Source: JBEKCB01 sp052139675 | Lineage (GTDB): Bacteria; Planctomycetota; Brocadiia; CAIUPP01 | Reading direction: 5' to 3' | DNA length: 64,000 bases | Assembly (NCBI GenBank): GCA_052139675.1 | Contig: JBKQWE010000025.1 | Span: 1 to 64,000, forward strand | Shown here: positions 7,572 to 15,202 of the stretch, one piece after another | How positions within the stretch are numbered: position 1 is the first letter of the stretch | Layout: every line of letters starts with the position of its first letter | The notes under the pieces: model-generated | What the model was told of the DNA's origin: nothing | The model's input: the letters and a program-made list of their open reading frames with translations, nothing else | Database searches by the model: none | Made by a program: the position numbers and the translations under genes

Positions 7572-8576
7572 ATGATTAAGGTCGGTCTCTGCGGCGTCGG
7601 CTTCATGGGGAGGATGCACGCGGCCTGTTACGCCGCGATCCCGGATATCCGCATCGTCGCCATCGCCGATGACCGGGCGGAGAACGCGCAGCCGCTCGCT
7701 GCGAAGCACGGCGCCGCCGTCTTCTCCACCGCGCGCGAACTCATCACCCGGGCGCCGGTGGATCTCGTGGACATCTGCCTGCCGACCTACCTGCATTGCG
7801 AGGCGGCGCTTCTTGCCGCAAAGCGCGGCCTGGATTGCCTTTGCGAAAAGCCCCTCGCGCGCGATCCGGCCCAGGCCAACCGCATGGTCAAAGCCGTCCG
7901 CGACGCGAAAATCAAATTCATGGTCGGCCACGTCCTCCGCTTCTGGCCGGAGTACCAGGTCCTGAAGCAGTACGCCGAGAAGAAGCCGCTCGGCCCGCTC
8001 GTCTCGCTCGAGATGCGGCGCTTCGGCGAGATGCCCGTCGGCTGGAAAGGCTGGTTCCGCAAGCCGGTCCTCAGCGGCGGCGCCGCGCTCGACCTGCACA
8101 TCCACGACGTGGACTACGCGCTGTACCTGCTGGGCCAGCCGAAAAGCCTCGACAGCGTCGGAGTGCGCCAGGGCGGCGCGTGGAACCAGATCGCGACGCA
8201 TTATCACTACCCCGGCGTCGCCGTCACCGCGCAGGGCGGCTGGTGCGACGCCCCGGAGCCGTTCGAGATGGCCTTCCGCGCCCTCTTCGCCAGGGGCGTC
8301 CTCAGCTACTCCTCGAAGAGTCAGCCGCTCGCCCGTTACGAAAAAGGCAAGCCGCCGGCGCTGGTCAGCGTGCCGCAAGTGAAGGCCGGAGAAGTCCAGG
8401 CCGGCGGCAACATCAGCAGCCTCGGCGGTTACTTCAACGAGGTGAAATACTTCGTGGACTGCCTGAAGGCCGGCCGCGCGCCCGAGACCGCCACGGCGGA
8501 AGAGGCGCGCGACGCCGTCGCCCTGGTCTTCCGCGAGATGGCCTCCGCGCAAAAGAAACTCAGGAAGCGAGGATGA
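7572..8576 (+). CDS. Gfo/Idh/MocA family NAD(P)-dependent oxidoreductase
   Basis: 334 residues. The N-terminal Rossmann fold begins with GLCGVGFMGRMHA. The family lysine is in CEKPLARD near residue 95, and the GGAALDLHIHDVDYAL segment contains the aspartate/histidine pair used for catalysis. These enzymes oxidise or reduce the hydroxyl of a sugar, inositol or biliverdin-like substrate. The ATG at 7572 follows TAGGAGCGGTC. Its TGA stop overlaps the ATG of the ketosynthase gene (ATGA at 8573-8576), so a sugar dehydrogenase is translationally tied to a fatty-acid or polyketide type enzyme, which is unusual. Confidence 0.92.
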   Translation: MIKVGLCGVGFMGRMHAACYAAIPDIRIVAIADDRAENAQPLAAKHGAAVFSTARELITRAPVDLVDICLPTYLHCEAALLAAKRGLDCLCEKPLARDPAQANRMVKAVRDAKIKFMVGHVLRFWPEYQVLKQYAEKKPLGPLVSLEMRRFGEMPVGWKGWFRKPVLSGGAALDLHIHDVDYALYLLGQPKSLDSVGVRQGGAWNQIATHYHYPGVAVTAQGGWCDAPEPFEMAFRALFARGVLSYSSKSQPLARYEKGKPPALVSVPQVKAGEVQAGGNISSLGGYFNEVKYFVDCLKAGRAPETATAEEARDAVALVFREMASAQKKLRKRG

Positions 8577-9835
8577 TGGTGGAGTCCGCCGCCCGCGCTC
8601 GCCCGCAACGCCGCGTCGTCGTCACCGGCATGGGGCTTCTCAGCCCGGCCGGGTGCGACCTCGACTCGTATTGGGCCGGCCTCACCTGCGGCCGTTCCGC
8701 CGTCCGCGCCATCCGCAATTTCGACAGCAGCGATATGCCCATCCACAGCGCCGGCGAGGTGGACCGGGCGGACCTGCTCAAAGCCGTGCCGGAGAGCGCC
8801 ATCGAGCGCACCGACCGGTCCGCGCTGCTCGGGCTCATCGCCGCGCGGCGCGCCCTGGAGGACGCCAAGCTGGCGGAGGCGGCGCGCAACGGCGCGCGCA
8901 TCGGACTGGTCATCGGCTCCGGCCTCGGCCCGTGCGAGACGGTCACCGAATCCTACGCCCTCTACAACGCGCGCGGCTGGCAGGGCGTCCGCCCGACCAC
9001 CGTCCCGCGCTCGATGTTCAACGTCATCGCCAGCCACATCTCCATGGAATGCCACCTCGTCGGCGGCCATCACGTCGTCGCCGCCGCCTGCGCCAGCGGC
9101 GCGCTCGCCATGGCCGACGCCTGCGAATGGATCCAGACCGGCCGCGAGGACATCGTCGTCACCGGCGGATGCGATTCGCCGATCATCAAGAGCATGTTCG
9201 GCGCGTGGATCAACCTGCGCGTCCTCTCCAAGAACCCGGACCCGGCCAGGGCCTGCCGCCCGTTCGACCGCCGGCGCGACGGCCTGATCCTCGCCGATGG
9301 CTCCGCCATGCTCGTCTTCGAAGAGGCCGAGCACGCCGTGCGCCGCGGCGCCCGCATCTATGCCGAGATCCTCGGCAGCGGCTCCTCCAGCGACGCCACG
9401 CACATCACCAAGCCCAGCCCCGAAGGCCAGGCCAGCGCCATCCGCCACGCGCTGCGCGTCACCGGCCTGGCCGCCGAGGATGTGGACTACATCAACGCGC
9501 ACGGCACCAGCACGCTCCTGAACGACAGCACCGAGACACAGGCGATGAAGCTGGCCCTCGGCGCGCACGCGCGGCGCGTCGGCATCAGCTCGACCAAGTC
9601 CGTCGTCGGCCACTCCCTGGGCGCCAGCGGCGCGCTGGAGCTCGTCGCCACCATCCTCGCCATCCGGCACCAGGTCATGCCCCCGACGGTCAACCTCGAG
9701 GAGCCCGACCCGGAGTGCGACCTGGACTACGTCCCCAACGTCGCGCGGCCCGCGCGCATCCGCGTCGCGCTCAGCAACTCGTTCGCGTTTGGAGGATCCA
9801 ACGCCGTTCTCGCCGTCCGAGCCTACGAGGGATGA
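8573..9835 (+). CDS. Beta-ketoacyl-[ACP] synthase, FabF/KAS II type
   Basis: 420-residue thiolase-fold condensing enzyme that joins an acyl group to malonyl-ACP with loss of CO2. The triad is intact: C173 in AAACASGAL, H310 in INAHGTST and H347 in KSVVGHSLGAS, with the conserved K342. VVVTGMGLLSPAG near the N terminus is the family opening. The ATG at 8573 overlaps the preceding stop, and its own TGA overlaps the ACP start in the same way. A much longer upstream open frame is only the out-of-frame shadow of the dehydrogenase. Normal chromosomal fabF usually sits with fabD and fabG; here it is with sugar enzymes, so a specialised acyl product is possible. Confidence 0.92.
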   Translation: MMVESAARARPQRRVVVTGMGLLSPAGCDLDSYWAGLTCGRSAVRAIRNFDSSDMPIHSAGEVDRADLLKAVPESAIERTDRSALLGLIAARRALEDAKLAEAARNGARIGLVIGSGLGPCETVTESYALYNARGWQGVRPTTVPRSMFNVIASHISMECHLVGGHHVVAAACASGALAMADACEWIQTGREDIVVTGGCDSPIIKSMFGAWINLRVLSKNPDPARACRPFDRRRDGLILADGSAMLVFEEAEHAVRRGARIYAEILGSGSSSDATHITKPSPEGQASAIRHALRVTGLAAEDVDYINAHGTSTLLNDSTETQAMKLALGAHARRVGISSTKSVVGHSLGASGALELVATILAIRHQVMPPTVNLEEPDPECDLDYVPNVARPARIRVALSNSFAFGGSNAVLAVRAYEG

Positions 9836-10113
9836 AGCCAATGGACAGACCGCAGATCAAGGCTGAGCTGGAAAAAATTCTGAACATCGTGGACGATCAG
9901 CTCCTCAAGCGCGTGCAGGTGCAGGAAGAGACCGTCATCCGTGAGGGGCTGGGGCTCGACTCGCTGCAGATCGTCGAGCTCCTGTTCGAGATCGAGGAGC
10001 GGCTCAACGTCAAGATCGCCGACGACGAAGCCCCGAAACTCCGCACCGTCGGCGACCTGATCACCCTGATCGACTCCAAGCTCAACAGCGGCGCGAAAAA
10101 CGCTGCGAAATAG
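9832..10113 (+). CDS. Acyl carrier protein
   Basis: 93 residues, acidic, four-helix ACP fold. The phosphopantetheine attachment serine is S44 in GLGLDSLQIVEL. The ATG at 9832 shares ATGA with the ketosynthase stop; a second ATG at 9841 would shorten the protein by three residues. It is slightly longer than AcpP and less canonical around the serine (DSLQ rather than DSLD). It is therefore probably the dedicated carrier for the adjacent ketosynthase rather than the housekeeping ACP. It is the last gene of the isomerase-dehydrogenase-ketosynthase-ACP run. Confidence 0.93.
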   Translation: MKPMDRPQIKAELEKILNIVDDQLLKRVQVQEETVIREGLGLDSLQIVELLFEIEERLNVKIADDEAPKLRTVGDLITLIDSKLNSGAKNAAK

Positions 10114-10187
10114 CGGGTAGAGCGTAAATCGGCTGCAAGAGCTCTCGCTTGAGCCATGACGAAAGGCACCTCGAAAGAGCGGGAAAA

Positions 10188-11351
10188 ATGAGTGCTGAAC
10201 GCAGCTTCTTCGACGAAAGCAGGGAACAATCGAAGGTAAAGGCTGCCATCGTTGCGAAGTACTTCGATGCATGGGCTAAAGTCATTATTAGCGCCCTACA
10301 ACGGCAACCAACAAAACCGCAGCGAATCGCCTACGCAGACCTTTTCGCCGGGCCAGGCATATACCAAGACGGCACTGAGTCCACCCCTTTGTTGGTACTC
10401 GAAAAAGCTATAAGAAACCCTGAAATCCGCGACCGGCTAGTCACTGTTTTCAATGACAAAGACAAGAAACATGCCGAATCGCTGCTGAAAGCAATCAGCG
10501 CAATACCAGGCATCCAGTCCCTTCGCTACAAACCCTTGGTCTACAACTACGAGGTGGGCGATGACGTTGTAAAAGTCTTCGAGCAGACGTCCCTAGTGCC
10601 GACGCTTTTCTTCGGGGACCCTTGGGGATACAAAGGGCTTTCATTAAGACTACTCAGTTCGATGTTAAAGGACTGGGGCAGCGATTGTATATTCTTCTTC
10701 AATTACAATCGAATCAACATGAATTTGGCTTTACAAAATGATGCGGTGACGGAACACATTGTTGCCCTTTTCGGCGAAGAGCGCGCGGCTGAACTCAGAG
10801 AACTCTTGGCCGGCATGGAGCCGGACGAGCGAGAGATGATGATTATCGAGCAACTCTGTGAGGCAATCAAGGAAATAGGACCGCAGTTTATTTTGCCATT
10901 TTGCTTCAAGGACGAACGGGGAGTGCGAACGAGCCACCACCTGATTTTTGTGAGCAAACACTTCCTTGGGTACGAGATTATGAAGGGAATTATGGCAAGG
11001 GAATCCTCAGGCGCGGAACAGGGTGTACCGTCATTTGAATACAATCCTTTTGACGCCAATCGCAATGGTCGGCAAGGTTTGCTTTTCCAGTTGTCGAGAC
11101 CCCTGGAAGACCTCGCAGAGATGCTGCTTAACGATTTTGCCGGACGAACACTCACAGTAGATGATGTCTACATGGAGCACAACTTGAACCGGCCTTACAT
11201 CAGAAAAAATTACAAGAGTGTGCTTCTGCAACTGGAGAACGCCAAGAAGATTCTCGCCGCAAGAAAGCCCCGACAGAAGAAAAACGCTATGGCAGATGAT
11301 GTCCGCGTTACGTTTCCCCCGCGAAGCGAGGATCATTCAAATGGGGGCTAA
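10188..11351 (+). CDS. tcmP: Three-Cys-motif partner protein TcmP
   Basis: 387 residues. The start SFFDESREQSKVK..IVAKYFDAWA is the typical opening of TcmP proteins. AYADLFAGPGIY at 49-59 resembles the SAM-binding loop of a methyltransferase-like Rossmann fold, and FFGDPWGYKG at 141-150 resembles a DPPW-like active-site motif. Biochemical function is not established; the family is named for its neighbour, a three-cysteine protein, which indeed follows here with an 11-base overlap. I chose ATG 10188 over a TTG at 10149. Base composition is visibly lower in GC (roughly half) than all neighbours and codon use is looser, which suggests recent transfer. Confidence 0.88.
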   Translation: MSAERSFFDESREQSKVKAAIVAKYFDAWAKVIISALQRQPTKPQRIAYADLFAGPGIYQDGTESTPLLVLEKAIRNPEIRDRLVTVFNDKDKKHAESLLKAISAIPGIQSLRYKPLVYNYEVGDDVVKVFEQTSLVPTLFFGDPWGYKGLSLRLLSSMLKDWGSDCIFFFNYNRINMNLALQNDAVTEHIVALFGEERAAELRELLAGMEPDEREMMIIEQLCEAIKEIGPQFILPFCFKDERGVRTSHHLIFVSKHFLGYEIMKGIMARESSGAEQGVPSFEYNPFDANRNGRQGLLFQLSRPLEDLAEMLLNDFAGRTLTVDDVYMEHNLNRPYIRKNYKSVLLQLENAKKILAARKPRQKKNAMADDVRVTFPPRSEDHSNGG

Positions 11352-12099
11352 CTCAGGCATCGAATGGACCGAGTCCACCTGGAACCCGGTCACCGGCTGC
11401 ACGAAGATCAGCCCCGGCTGCGCGCACTGCTACGCTGAGCGCATGGCGCGGCGGCTCAGGGCGATGGGCCAGCCGAATTACGCGCGCGGGTTCGATGTGA
11501 CACTCCACGAGGCCGCCCTGGAGCTGCCGTTGAAATGGCGAAAGCCCCAGGTGATTTTCGTGAACTCGATGAGCGACCTGTTCCACGAGCATGTGCCGAC
11601 GGAGTTTATTCTTCGCGTCTTCGAGGTGATGAACAAGGCCGGTCAGCACGTCTACCAAGCCTTGACCAAACGTTCCGAGCGACTGCTTGAGTTGAATCCG
11701 CTCTTGCCTTGGGCGGAGAACGTTTGGATGGGCGTTACGGTGGAAAACGATGCGTACGTATCGCGCATGGACGACCTGCGGCAGACCGGGGCCTCGACGA
11801 AGTTCCTCTCCCTGGAGCCTTTGCTTGGTCCGCTTCCGAACCTGAACCTCGATGGGATTGACTGGGTCATCGTCGGCGGCGAATCCGGACCCGGCGCGCG
11901 CCCGATGCAGAGTTCGTGGGTTGTGGACATCCGCGACCAGTGCCAGAAAGCGGGGGTCCCTTTCTTCTTCAAACAATGGGGCGGCGTGAACAAGAAACGC
12001 GCCGGCCGCGTCTTGGAAGGCCGGACGTGGAATGCCATGCCGCCGGCGGCCCGCAGCCGCACTGCCTGGTCGCCCGCCGCGCTTTCCTCTCCGAGTTGA
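11341..12099 (+). CDS. DUF5131 / phage Gp37-Gp68 family three-Cys protein
   Basis: 252 residues. The opening GIEWTESTWNPVTGC followed by C20-x6-C27-x2-C30 (GCTKISPGCAHCYAE) is diagnostic of the family. The cysteine cluster probably binds an iron-sulphur centre, and the fold is thought to be radical-SAM-like; that is family-level inference. Further conserved pieces are FVNSMSDLFHE, LTKRSERL, WMGVTVEN, FLSLEPLLGPL and VIVGGESGPGARPM, then FFFKQWGG. It overlaps tcmP by 11 bases. Members occur in phages and mobile islands, always suggesting action on nucleic acid or nucleotide, but the reaction is unknown. GC is intermediate between tcmP and the host. The last ~20 residues look non-homologous. 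Confidence 0.88.
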   Translation: MGANSGIEWTESTWNPVTGCTKISPGCAHCYAERMARRLRAMGQPNYARGFDVTLHEAALELPLKWRKPQVIFVNSMSDLFHEHVPTEFILRVFEVMNKAGQHVYQALTKRSERLLELNPLLPWAENVWMGVTVENDAYVSRMDDLRQTGASTKFLSLEPLLGPLPNLNLDGIDWVIVGGESGPGARPMQSSWVVDIRDQCQKAGVPFFFKQWGGVNKKRAGRVLEGRTWNAMPPAARSRTAWSPAALSSPS

Positions 12100-12125
12100 A
12101 ACGGCCGCGCCTTCTCTGCTAGGAT
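12096..12125 (+). promoter_or_regulatory. Possible promoter for the def-fmt-rsmB-miaB cluster
   Basis: TTGAAA at 12096-12101 and TAGGAT at 12120-12125 are 18 bases apart. The -35 begins at the last codon of the DUF5131 gene. The leader to def would be about 60 bases. Confidence 0.42.
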
Positions 12126-12190
12126 CGTACCTCGGCCGGCGATCTGCCGCGGACCTCTGGTTGCCCCGCCTGCGGCCGGCAGGGCGTGGA

Positions 12191-12739
12191 TTGAAACCCG
12201 TGCAATATCCCGATCTGAAGACGCTGCACGTCCTCCGGTATCCGGCGCCGGCGCTGCGCGAGCACGCGGCGCGCATCAGGGAAATCAGCAGTTTCCTCCG
12301 CGAGATGTCCGACCGCATGGCGGAACTGATGCGCGAGGAGAAGGGCATCGGGCTGGCCGCGACGCAGGTCGGCTGGCCGTTCCGGTTCGTGCTCATCAAC
12401 ACGGCCTCGGAGCCGGGCAAGGTCGAGACGTTCATCAACCCGGTGATCCTGTCCAAGCGCGGAAAACTCTTCGAGGAGGAAGGCTGCCTGAGCGTGCCGG
12501 GCCTCTTCGCCAAGGTGCGCCGCGCCGAGATCGTGACCGTCCGCGCGGCGCTCCCGTCCGGCGAGACGGTCGAGATGGAGGCGCAGGGCCTGATCGCGCG
12601 CGCCTGGCAGCACGAGCTGGACCACCTCGACGGCACGCTCTTCGTGGACCGCCTCACCCCGACCGCCAAGCTCATCATCGAGCCGAAGCTCCAGGAGATG
12701 GCTGAACGCCAGGGGGAAAGCCGGAAATTGGGCGATTAG
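12191..12739 (+). CDS. def: Peptide deformylase
   Basis: Metalloenzyme that removes the formyl group from the N terminus of new proteins. All three signature motifs are present: GIGLAATQ at 52-59, EGCLS at 97-101 with metal ligand C99, and HELDH at 141-145 giving H141, H145 and catalytic E142. The start is not certain: TTG 12191 (chosen, after GCAGGGCGTGGA) or GTG 12200; no ATG fits. The final KLGD and TAG stop come from the repeat at 12725-12810. It is followed by fmt, rsmB and miaB, the classical def-fmt-rsmB arrangement. Confidence 0.95.
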   Translation: MKPVQYPDLKTLHVLRYPAPALREHAARIREISSFLREMSDRMAELMREEKGIGLAATQVGWPFRFVLINTASEPGKVETFINPVILSKRGKLFEEEGCLSVPGLFAKVRRAEIVTVRAALPSGETVEMEAQGLIARAWQHELDHLDGTLFVDRLTPTAKLIIEPKLQEMAERQGESRKLGD

Positions 12740-12810
12740 GAGATTGGGAGATTCGGTGAATTGCGGCGCTTAATCCCCAATTACCCAATCTCCGAATCTA
12801 CCAATTACCC
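12725..12810. repeat. GGAGATT-type palindromic repeat between def and fmt
   Basis: Tandem near-copies of the unit GGAGATTG on the left arm (12725-12762) face an inverted set (CAATCTCCGAATC and similar) at 12770-12810. The left arm supplies the def stop codon. A partial copy is found at 55341-55369. Confidence 0.8.
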
Positions 12811-12855
12811 ACGATCTATGGCGGTGAATATCCCAGGTTGAATGGAAAACGCCGC

Positions 12856-13803
12856 ATGAAGATCTGTTTCGCCGGAACCCCCGATTTCGCCGTCCCGATG
12901 CTGGAGGCGCTGCTGCGCAGCCGGCACGCGGTCGGCCTGGTCGTCACGCAGCCGGACAAGCCGCGCGGGCGCGGGCGCGTGCCGTGGGCGCCGCCGGTCA
13001 AGCAACTCGCAGAATCGCGCGGCGTGCCGGTGATCCAGCCGGAGAGCATCAACCGGCCCGAGGCGGTGGCCTCGCTACGCGCCGCCGCGCCCGACGCGAT
13101 CGTCGTCACCGCGTACGGCAAGCGCCTGGGGCGGCGCGTGCTGGCGCTGCCGCGGCTCGGCTGCTTCAACGCGCATGCCTCGCTCCTGCCGAAGTACCGC
13201 GGCGCCGCGCCGATCGAGCGCGCGATCCTCTGCGGCGAATCGGAGACCGGCGTCACCCTCCAGCGCATGGCGCCCGAACTGGACGCCGGCGCGATCCTCG
13301 CTCAGCGCGCGCTGAAGATCGGCGACGAAGAGACCGCCGGCGAACTCTCCGCGCGACTCGCGGCGCTGGCGGCCGGGATGATCGCTCCGCTGCTCGACGC
13401 GGTCGAGTCCGGCGCGGCCGTCGAGCAGCCGCAGGACGCCGCGCGGGCGACGGAGGCGCCGAGCCTGCGAAAAAACGACGGCCTGGTTCCCTGGCGCCTT
13501 GACGCTCGCGGCGTCTGCAATTTCATCCGCGGCATGACGCCCTGGCCGGGCGCGTTCACATTCCACGCCTCCGGCGAGCGGCGGGCGCGGCTGATCCTGC
13601 TGGCCGCGCGTCCGGCCGATGATCCGGCCGCGGCGGCGACGCCCGGCCAAGTCCTCCGTGCCGACGATCAACTCATCGTCGGGACCGGGCGCGGATGCGT
13701 CACCGTCCTGCGCGTCCAGCCCGAAGGCCGCAAGCCGATGGACGCCGCCGCGTACCTGCGTGGCCACGCCCTCGCCCCCGGAGATTTCCTCCATGGCACG
13801 TGA
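12856..13803 (+). CDS. fmt: Methionyl-tRNA formyltransferase
   Basis: Formylates the amino group of Met-tRNA(fMet) using 10-formyl-tetrahydrofolate, supplying the initiator tRNA whose formyl group Def later removes. The 315-residue protein has the catalytic set N105, H107 and D143 in NAHASLLPKYRGAAPI and ELDAGAIL, close to the E. coli numbering. The C-terminal OB-like tRNA-binding domain follows from about residue 205. The ATG at 12856 is preferred over an in-frame TTG at 12838. The gene overlaps rsmB by 11 bases, so the cluster is tightly coupled. Confidence 0.96.
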   Translation: MKICFAGTPDFAVPMLEALLRSRHAVGLVVTQPDKPRGRGRVPWAPPVKQLAESRGVPVIQPESINRPEAVASLRAAAPDAIVVTAYGKRLGRRVLALPRLGCFNAHASLLPKYRGAAPIERAILCGESETGVTLQRMAPELDAGAILAQRALKIGDEETAGELSARLAALAAGMIAPLLDAVESGAAVEQPQDAARATEAPSLRKNDGLVPWRLDARGVCNFIRGMTPWPGAFTFHASGERRARLILLAARPADDPAAAATPGQVLRADDQLIVGTGRGCVTVLRVQPEGRKPMDAAAYLRGHALAPGDFLHGT

Positions 13804-15202
13804 AACCGGCGCCGAACCGCGCGGCCTCTCGCCGAATCCGCGGCGCTGCGCGCTCGAGGTCATCAGCCAGGCGCTCTCGCCGACCGGCAAGGCGTTCGCC
13901 CGCGAGCTGCTCGCCGAGCGGTTCGCGCGCGCGCCGATGAAGCCGGAGGACCGGCGGCTGACGGCGGATCTTGCGTACGGCGTCATCCGGCGGCTGGCCA
14001 CGCTCGACGCGGTGCTCGCGGCATACTCGGCGCGGCCGCTGGACGAGCTCGACCCGGCGGTCCGGCAGGTGCTGCGGCTGGGCGTTTACCAGATGCTCTT
14101 CCTCGAGCGCGTCCCGCAGCACGCGATCGTGGATGAATCGGTCCGGCTGGCCCGCGCGACGGGGAAATCGCGCGCGACCGGCTTCGTCAACGCCGTCCTG
14201 CGCTCCATCGGCCGCGACCTGCGCTTCGCCGCCGAGCCCGATCCCGCCCAGCCGCAGTGCTCCTTCGAGGTTCGGCCGGGCCGCGCCTGCGTCCTCGGGA
14301 AAAAAGTCCTGCCGCCGCCGGCGGACTCCGCGGCGCACCTGGCCGCCGCGCTCTCGTTCCCGCTCGGGCTGATGCGGCGCTGGCTGGCGCGGTTCGGCAC
14401 GTCGCGCGCGTGCGAGCTCTGCCGGCGGGCGAACGAGCCGCCGCCGCTCTTCATCCGGCTGAACGCGCTGCGGACTTCGCCGGAGCAGCTCATCGAGAGC
14501 CTTCGCGCCGAGCAGGTGGAGGCGCGGCCGTCCGCGACCGGCCGCACGCTGCTGCTGCCGCCGGGAACGCAGGTGGCGCGGCTGCGCGCCTTCCGCGAAG
14601 GGCTCTTCCAGGTGCAGGACGATTCCAGCGCCGCGGTCGCGCCGTTTGTCGGTCCGCAGCCGGGCGAGAACGTCCTCGACCTCTGCGCCGCGCCGGGCGG
14701 CAAGGCGTGCCACATGGCCGAGCGGATGCAGAACCGGGGCATGATCGCCGCGGTGGACGACTCGGCGCGCCGGCTCAAGCGGCTGGTCGAGAACGTGCAG
14801 CGCCTGGACCTGCGGATCATTGCGACGGTCGAGTCGGAAGGCGCAGCCTTCGCGCGACAGCATCCGGGCAAGTTCGACCGCGTGCTGCTCGACGCGCCCT
14901 GCTCGAACAGCGGCGTCCTGCGCCGGCGCGTGGAGGCGCGCTGGCGTTTCTCCGACGCCGCCCTGGCCGAGCTGGCCGCGCAGCAGCGCGCGCTGCTCGA
15001 GGCCGCGCTCCATTGCCTCCGCCCCGGCGGCAAGCTGGTCTACAGCACGTGCAGCGTGGAGCCGGACGAGAACGCGCACGTCGTCGCCGCGGCGCTGCGC
15101 TCCGCGCCGGGCTTCCGCCTCGAGGCGCAGGAGGAATTCCTGCCGCAGCACGACGGCGGAGACGGGCTGTTCATGGCGAGAATAATCAGGAACCCGGTGT
15201 GA
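13793..15202 (+). CDS. rsmB: 16S rRNA (cytosine-967-C5)-methyltransferase
   Basis: SAM-dependent enzyme that methylates C967 of 16S rRNA. The N-terminal NusB-like helical domain covers about residues 1-145 (ARELLAERF, VYQMLFLERVPQHAIVDESVRLA). The methyltransferase domain follows, with the SAM motif LDLCAAPGGKA near 304 and the two cysteines of the RsmB/NSUN family, C370 in DAPCSNSG and C420 in YSTCSVEPDEN. It has 469 residues against about 430 usual; an insert near residues 155-195 is rich in alanine and proline. The ATG at 13793 follows GGAGATTTCCTCC. Its TGA overlaps the GTG start of miaB. Confidence 0.93.
   Translation: MARETGAEPRGLSPNPRRCALEVISQALSPTGKAFARELLAERFARAPMKPEDRRLTADLAYGVIRRLATLDAVLAAYSARPLDELDPAVRQVLRLGVYQMLFLERVPQHAIVDESVRLARATGKSRATGFVNAVLRSIGRDLRFAAEPDPAQPQCSFEVRPGRACVLGKKVLPPPADSAAHLAAALSFPLGLMRRWLARFGTSRACELCRRANEPPPLFIRLNALRTSPEQLIESLRAEQVEARPSATGRTLLLPPGTQVARLRAFREGLFQVQDDSSAAVAPFVGPQPGENVLDLCAAPGGKACHMAERMQNRGMIAAVDDSARRLKRLVENVQRLDLRIIATVESEGAAFARQHPGKFDRVLLDAPCSNSGVLRRRVEARWRFSDAALAELAAQQRALLEAALHCLRPGGKLVYSTCSVEPDENAHVVAAALRSAPGFRLEAQEEFLPQHDGGDGLFMARIIRNPV

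Noticed and set aside
7796..8572. Upstream extension of the ketosynthase frame
   Set aside because: It overlaps the dehydrogenase in another frame and has no homology; the ATG at 8573 gives the standard family N terminus.
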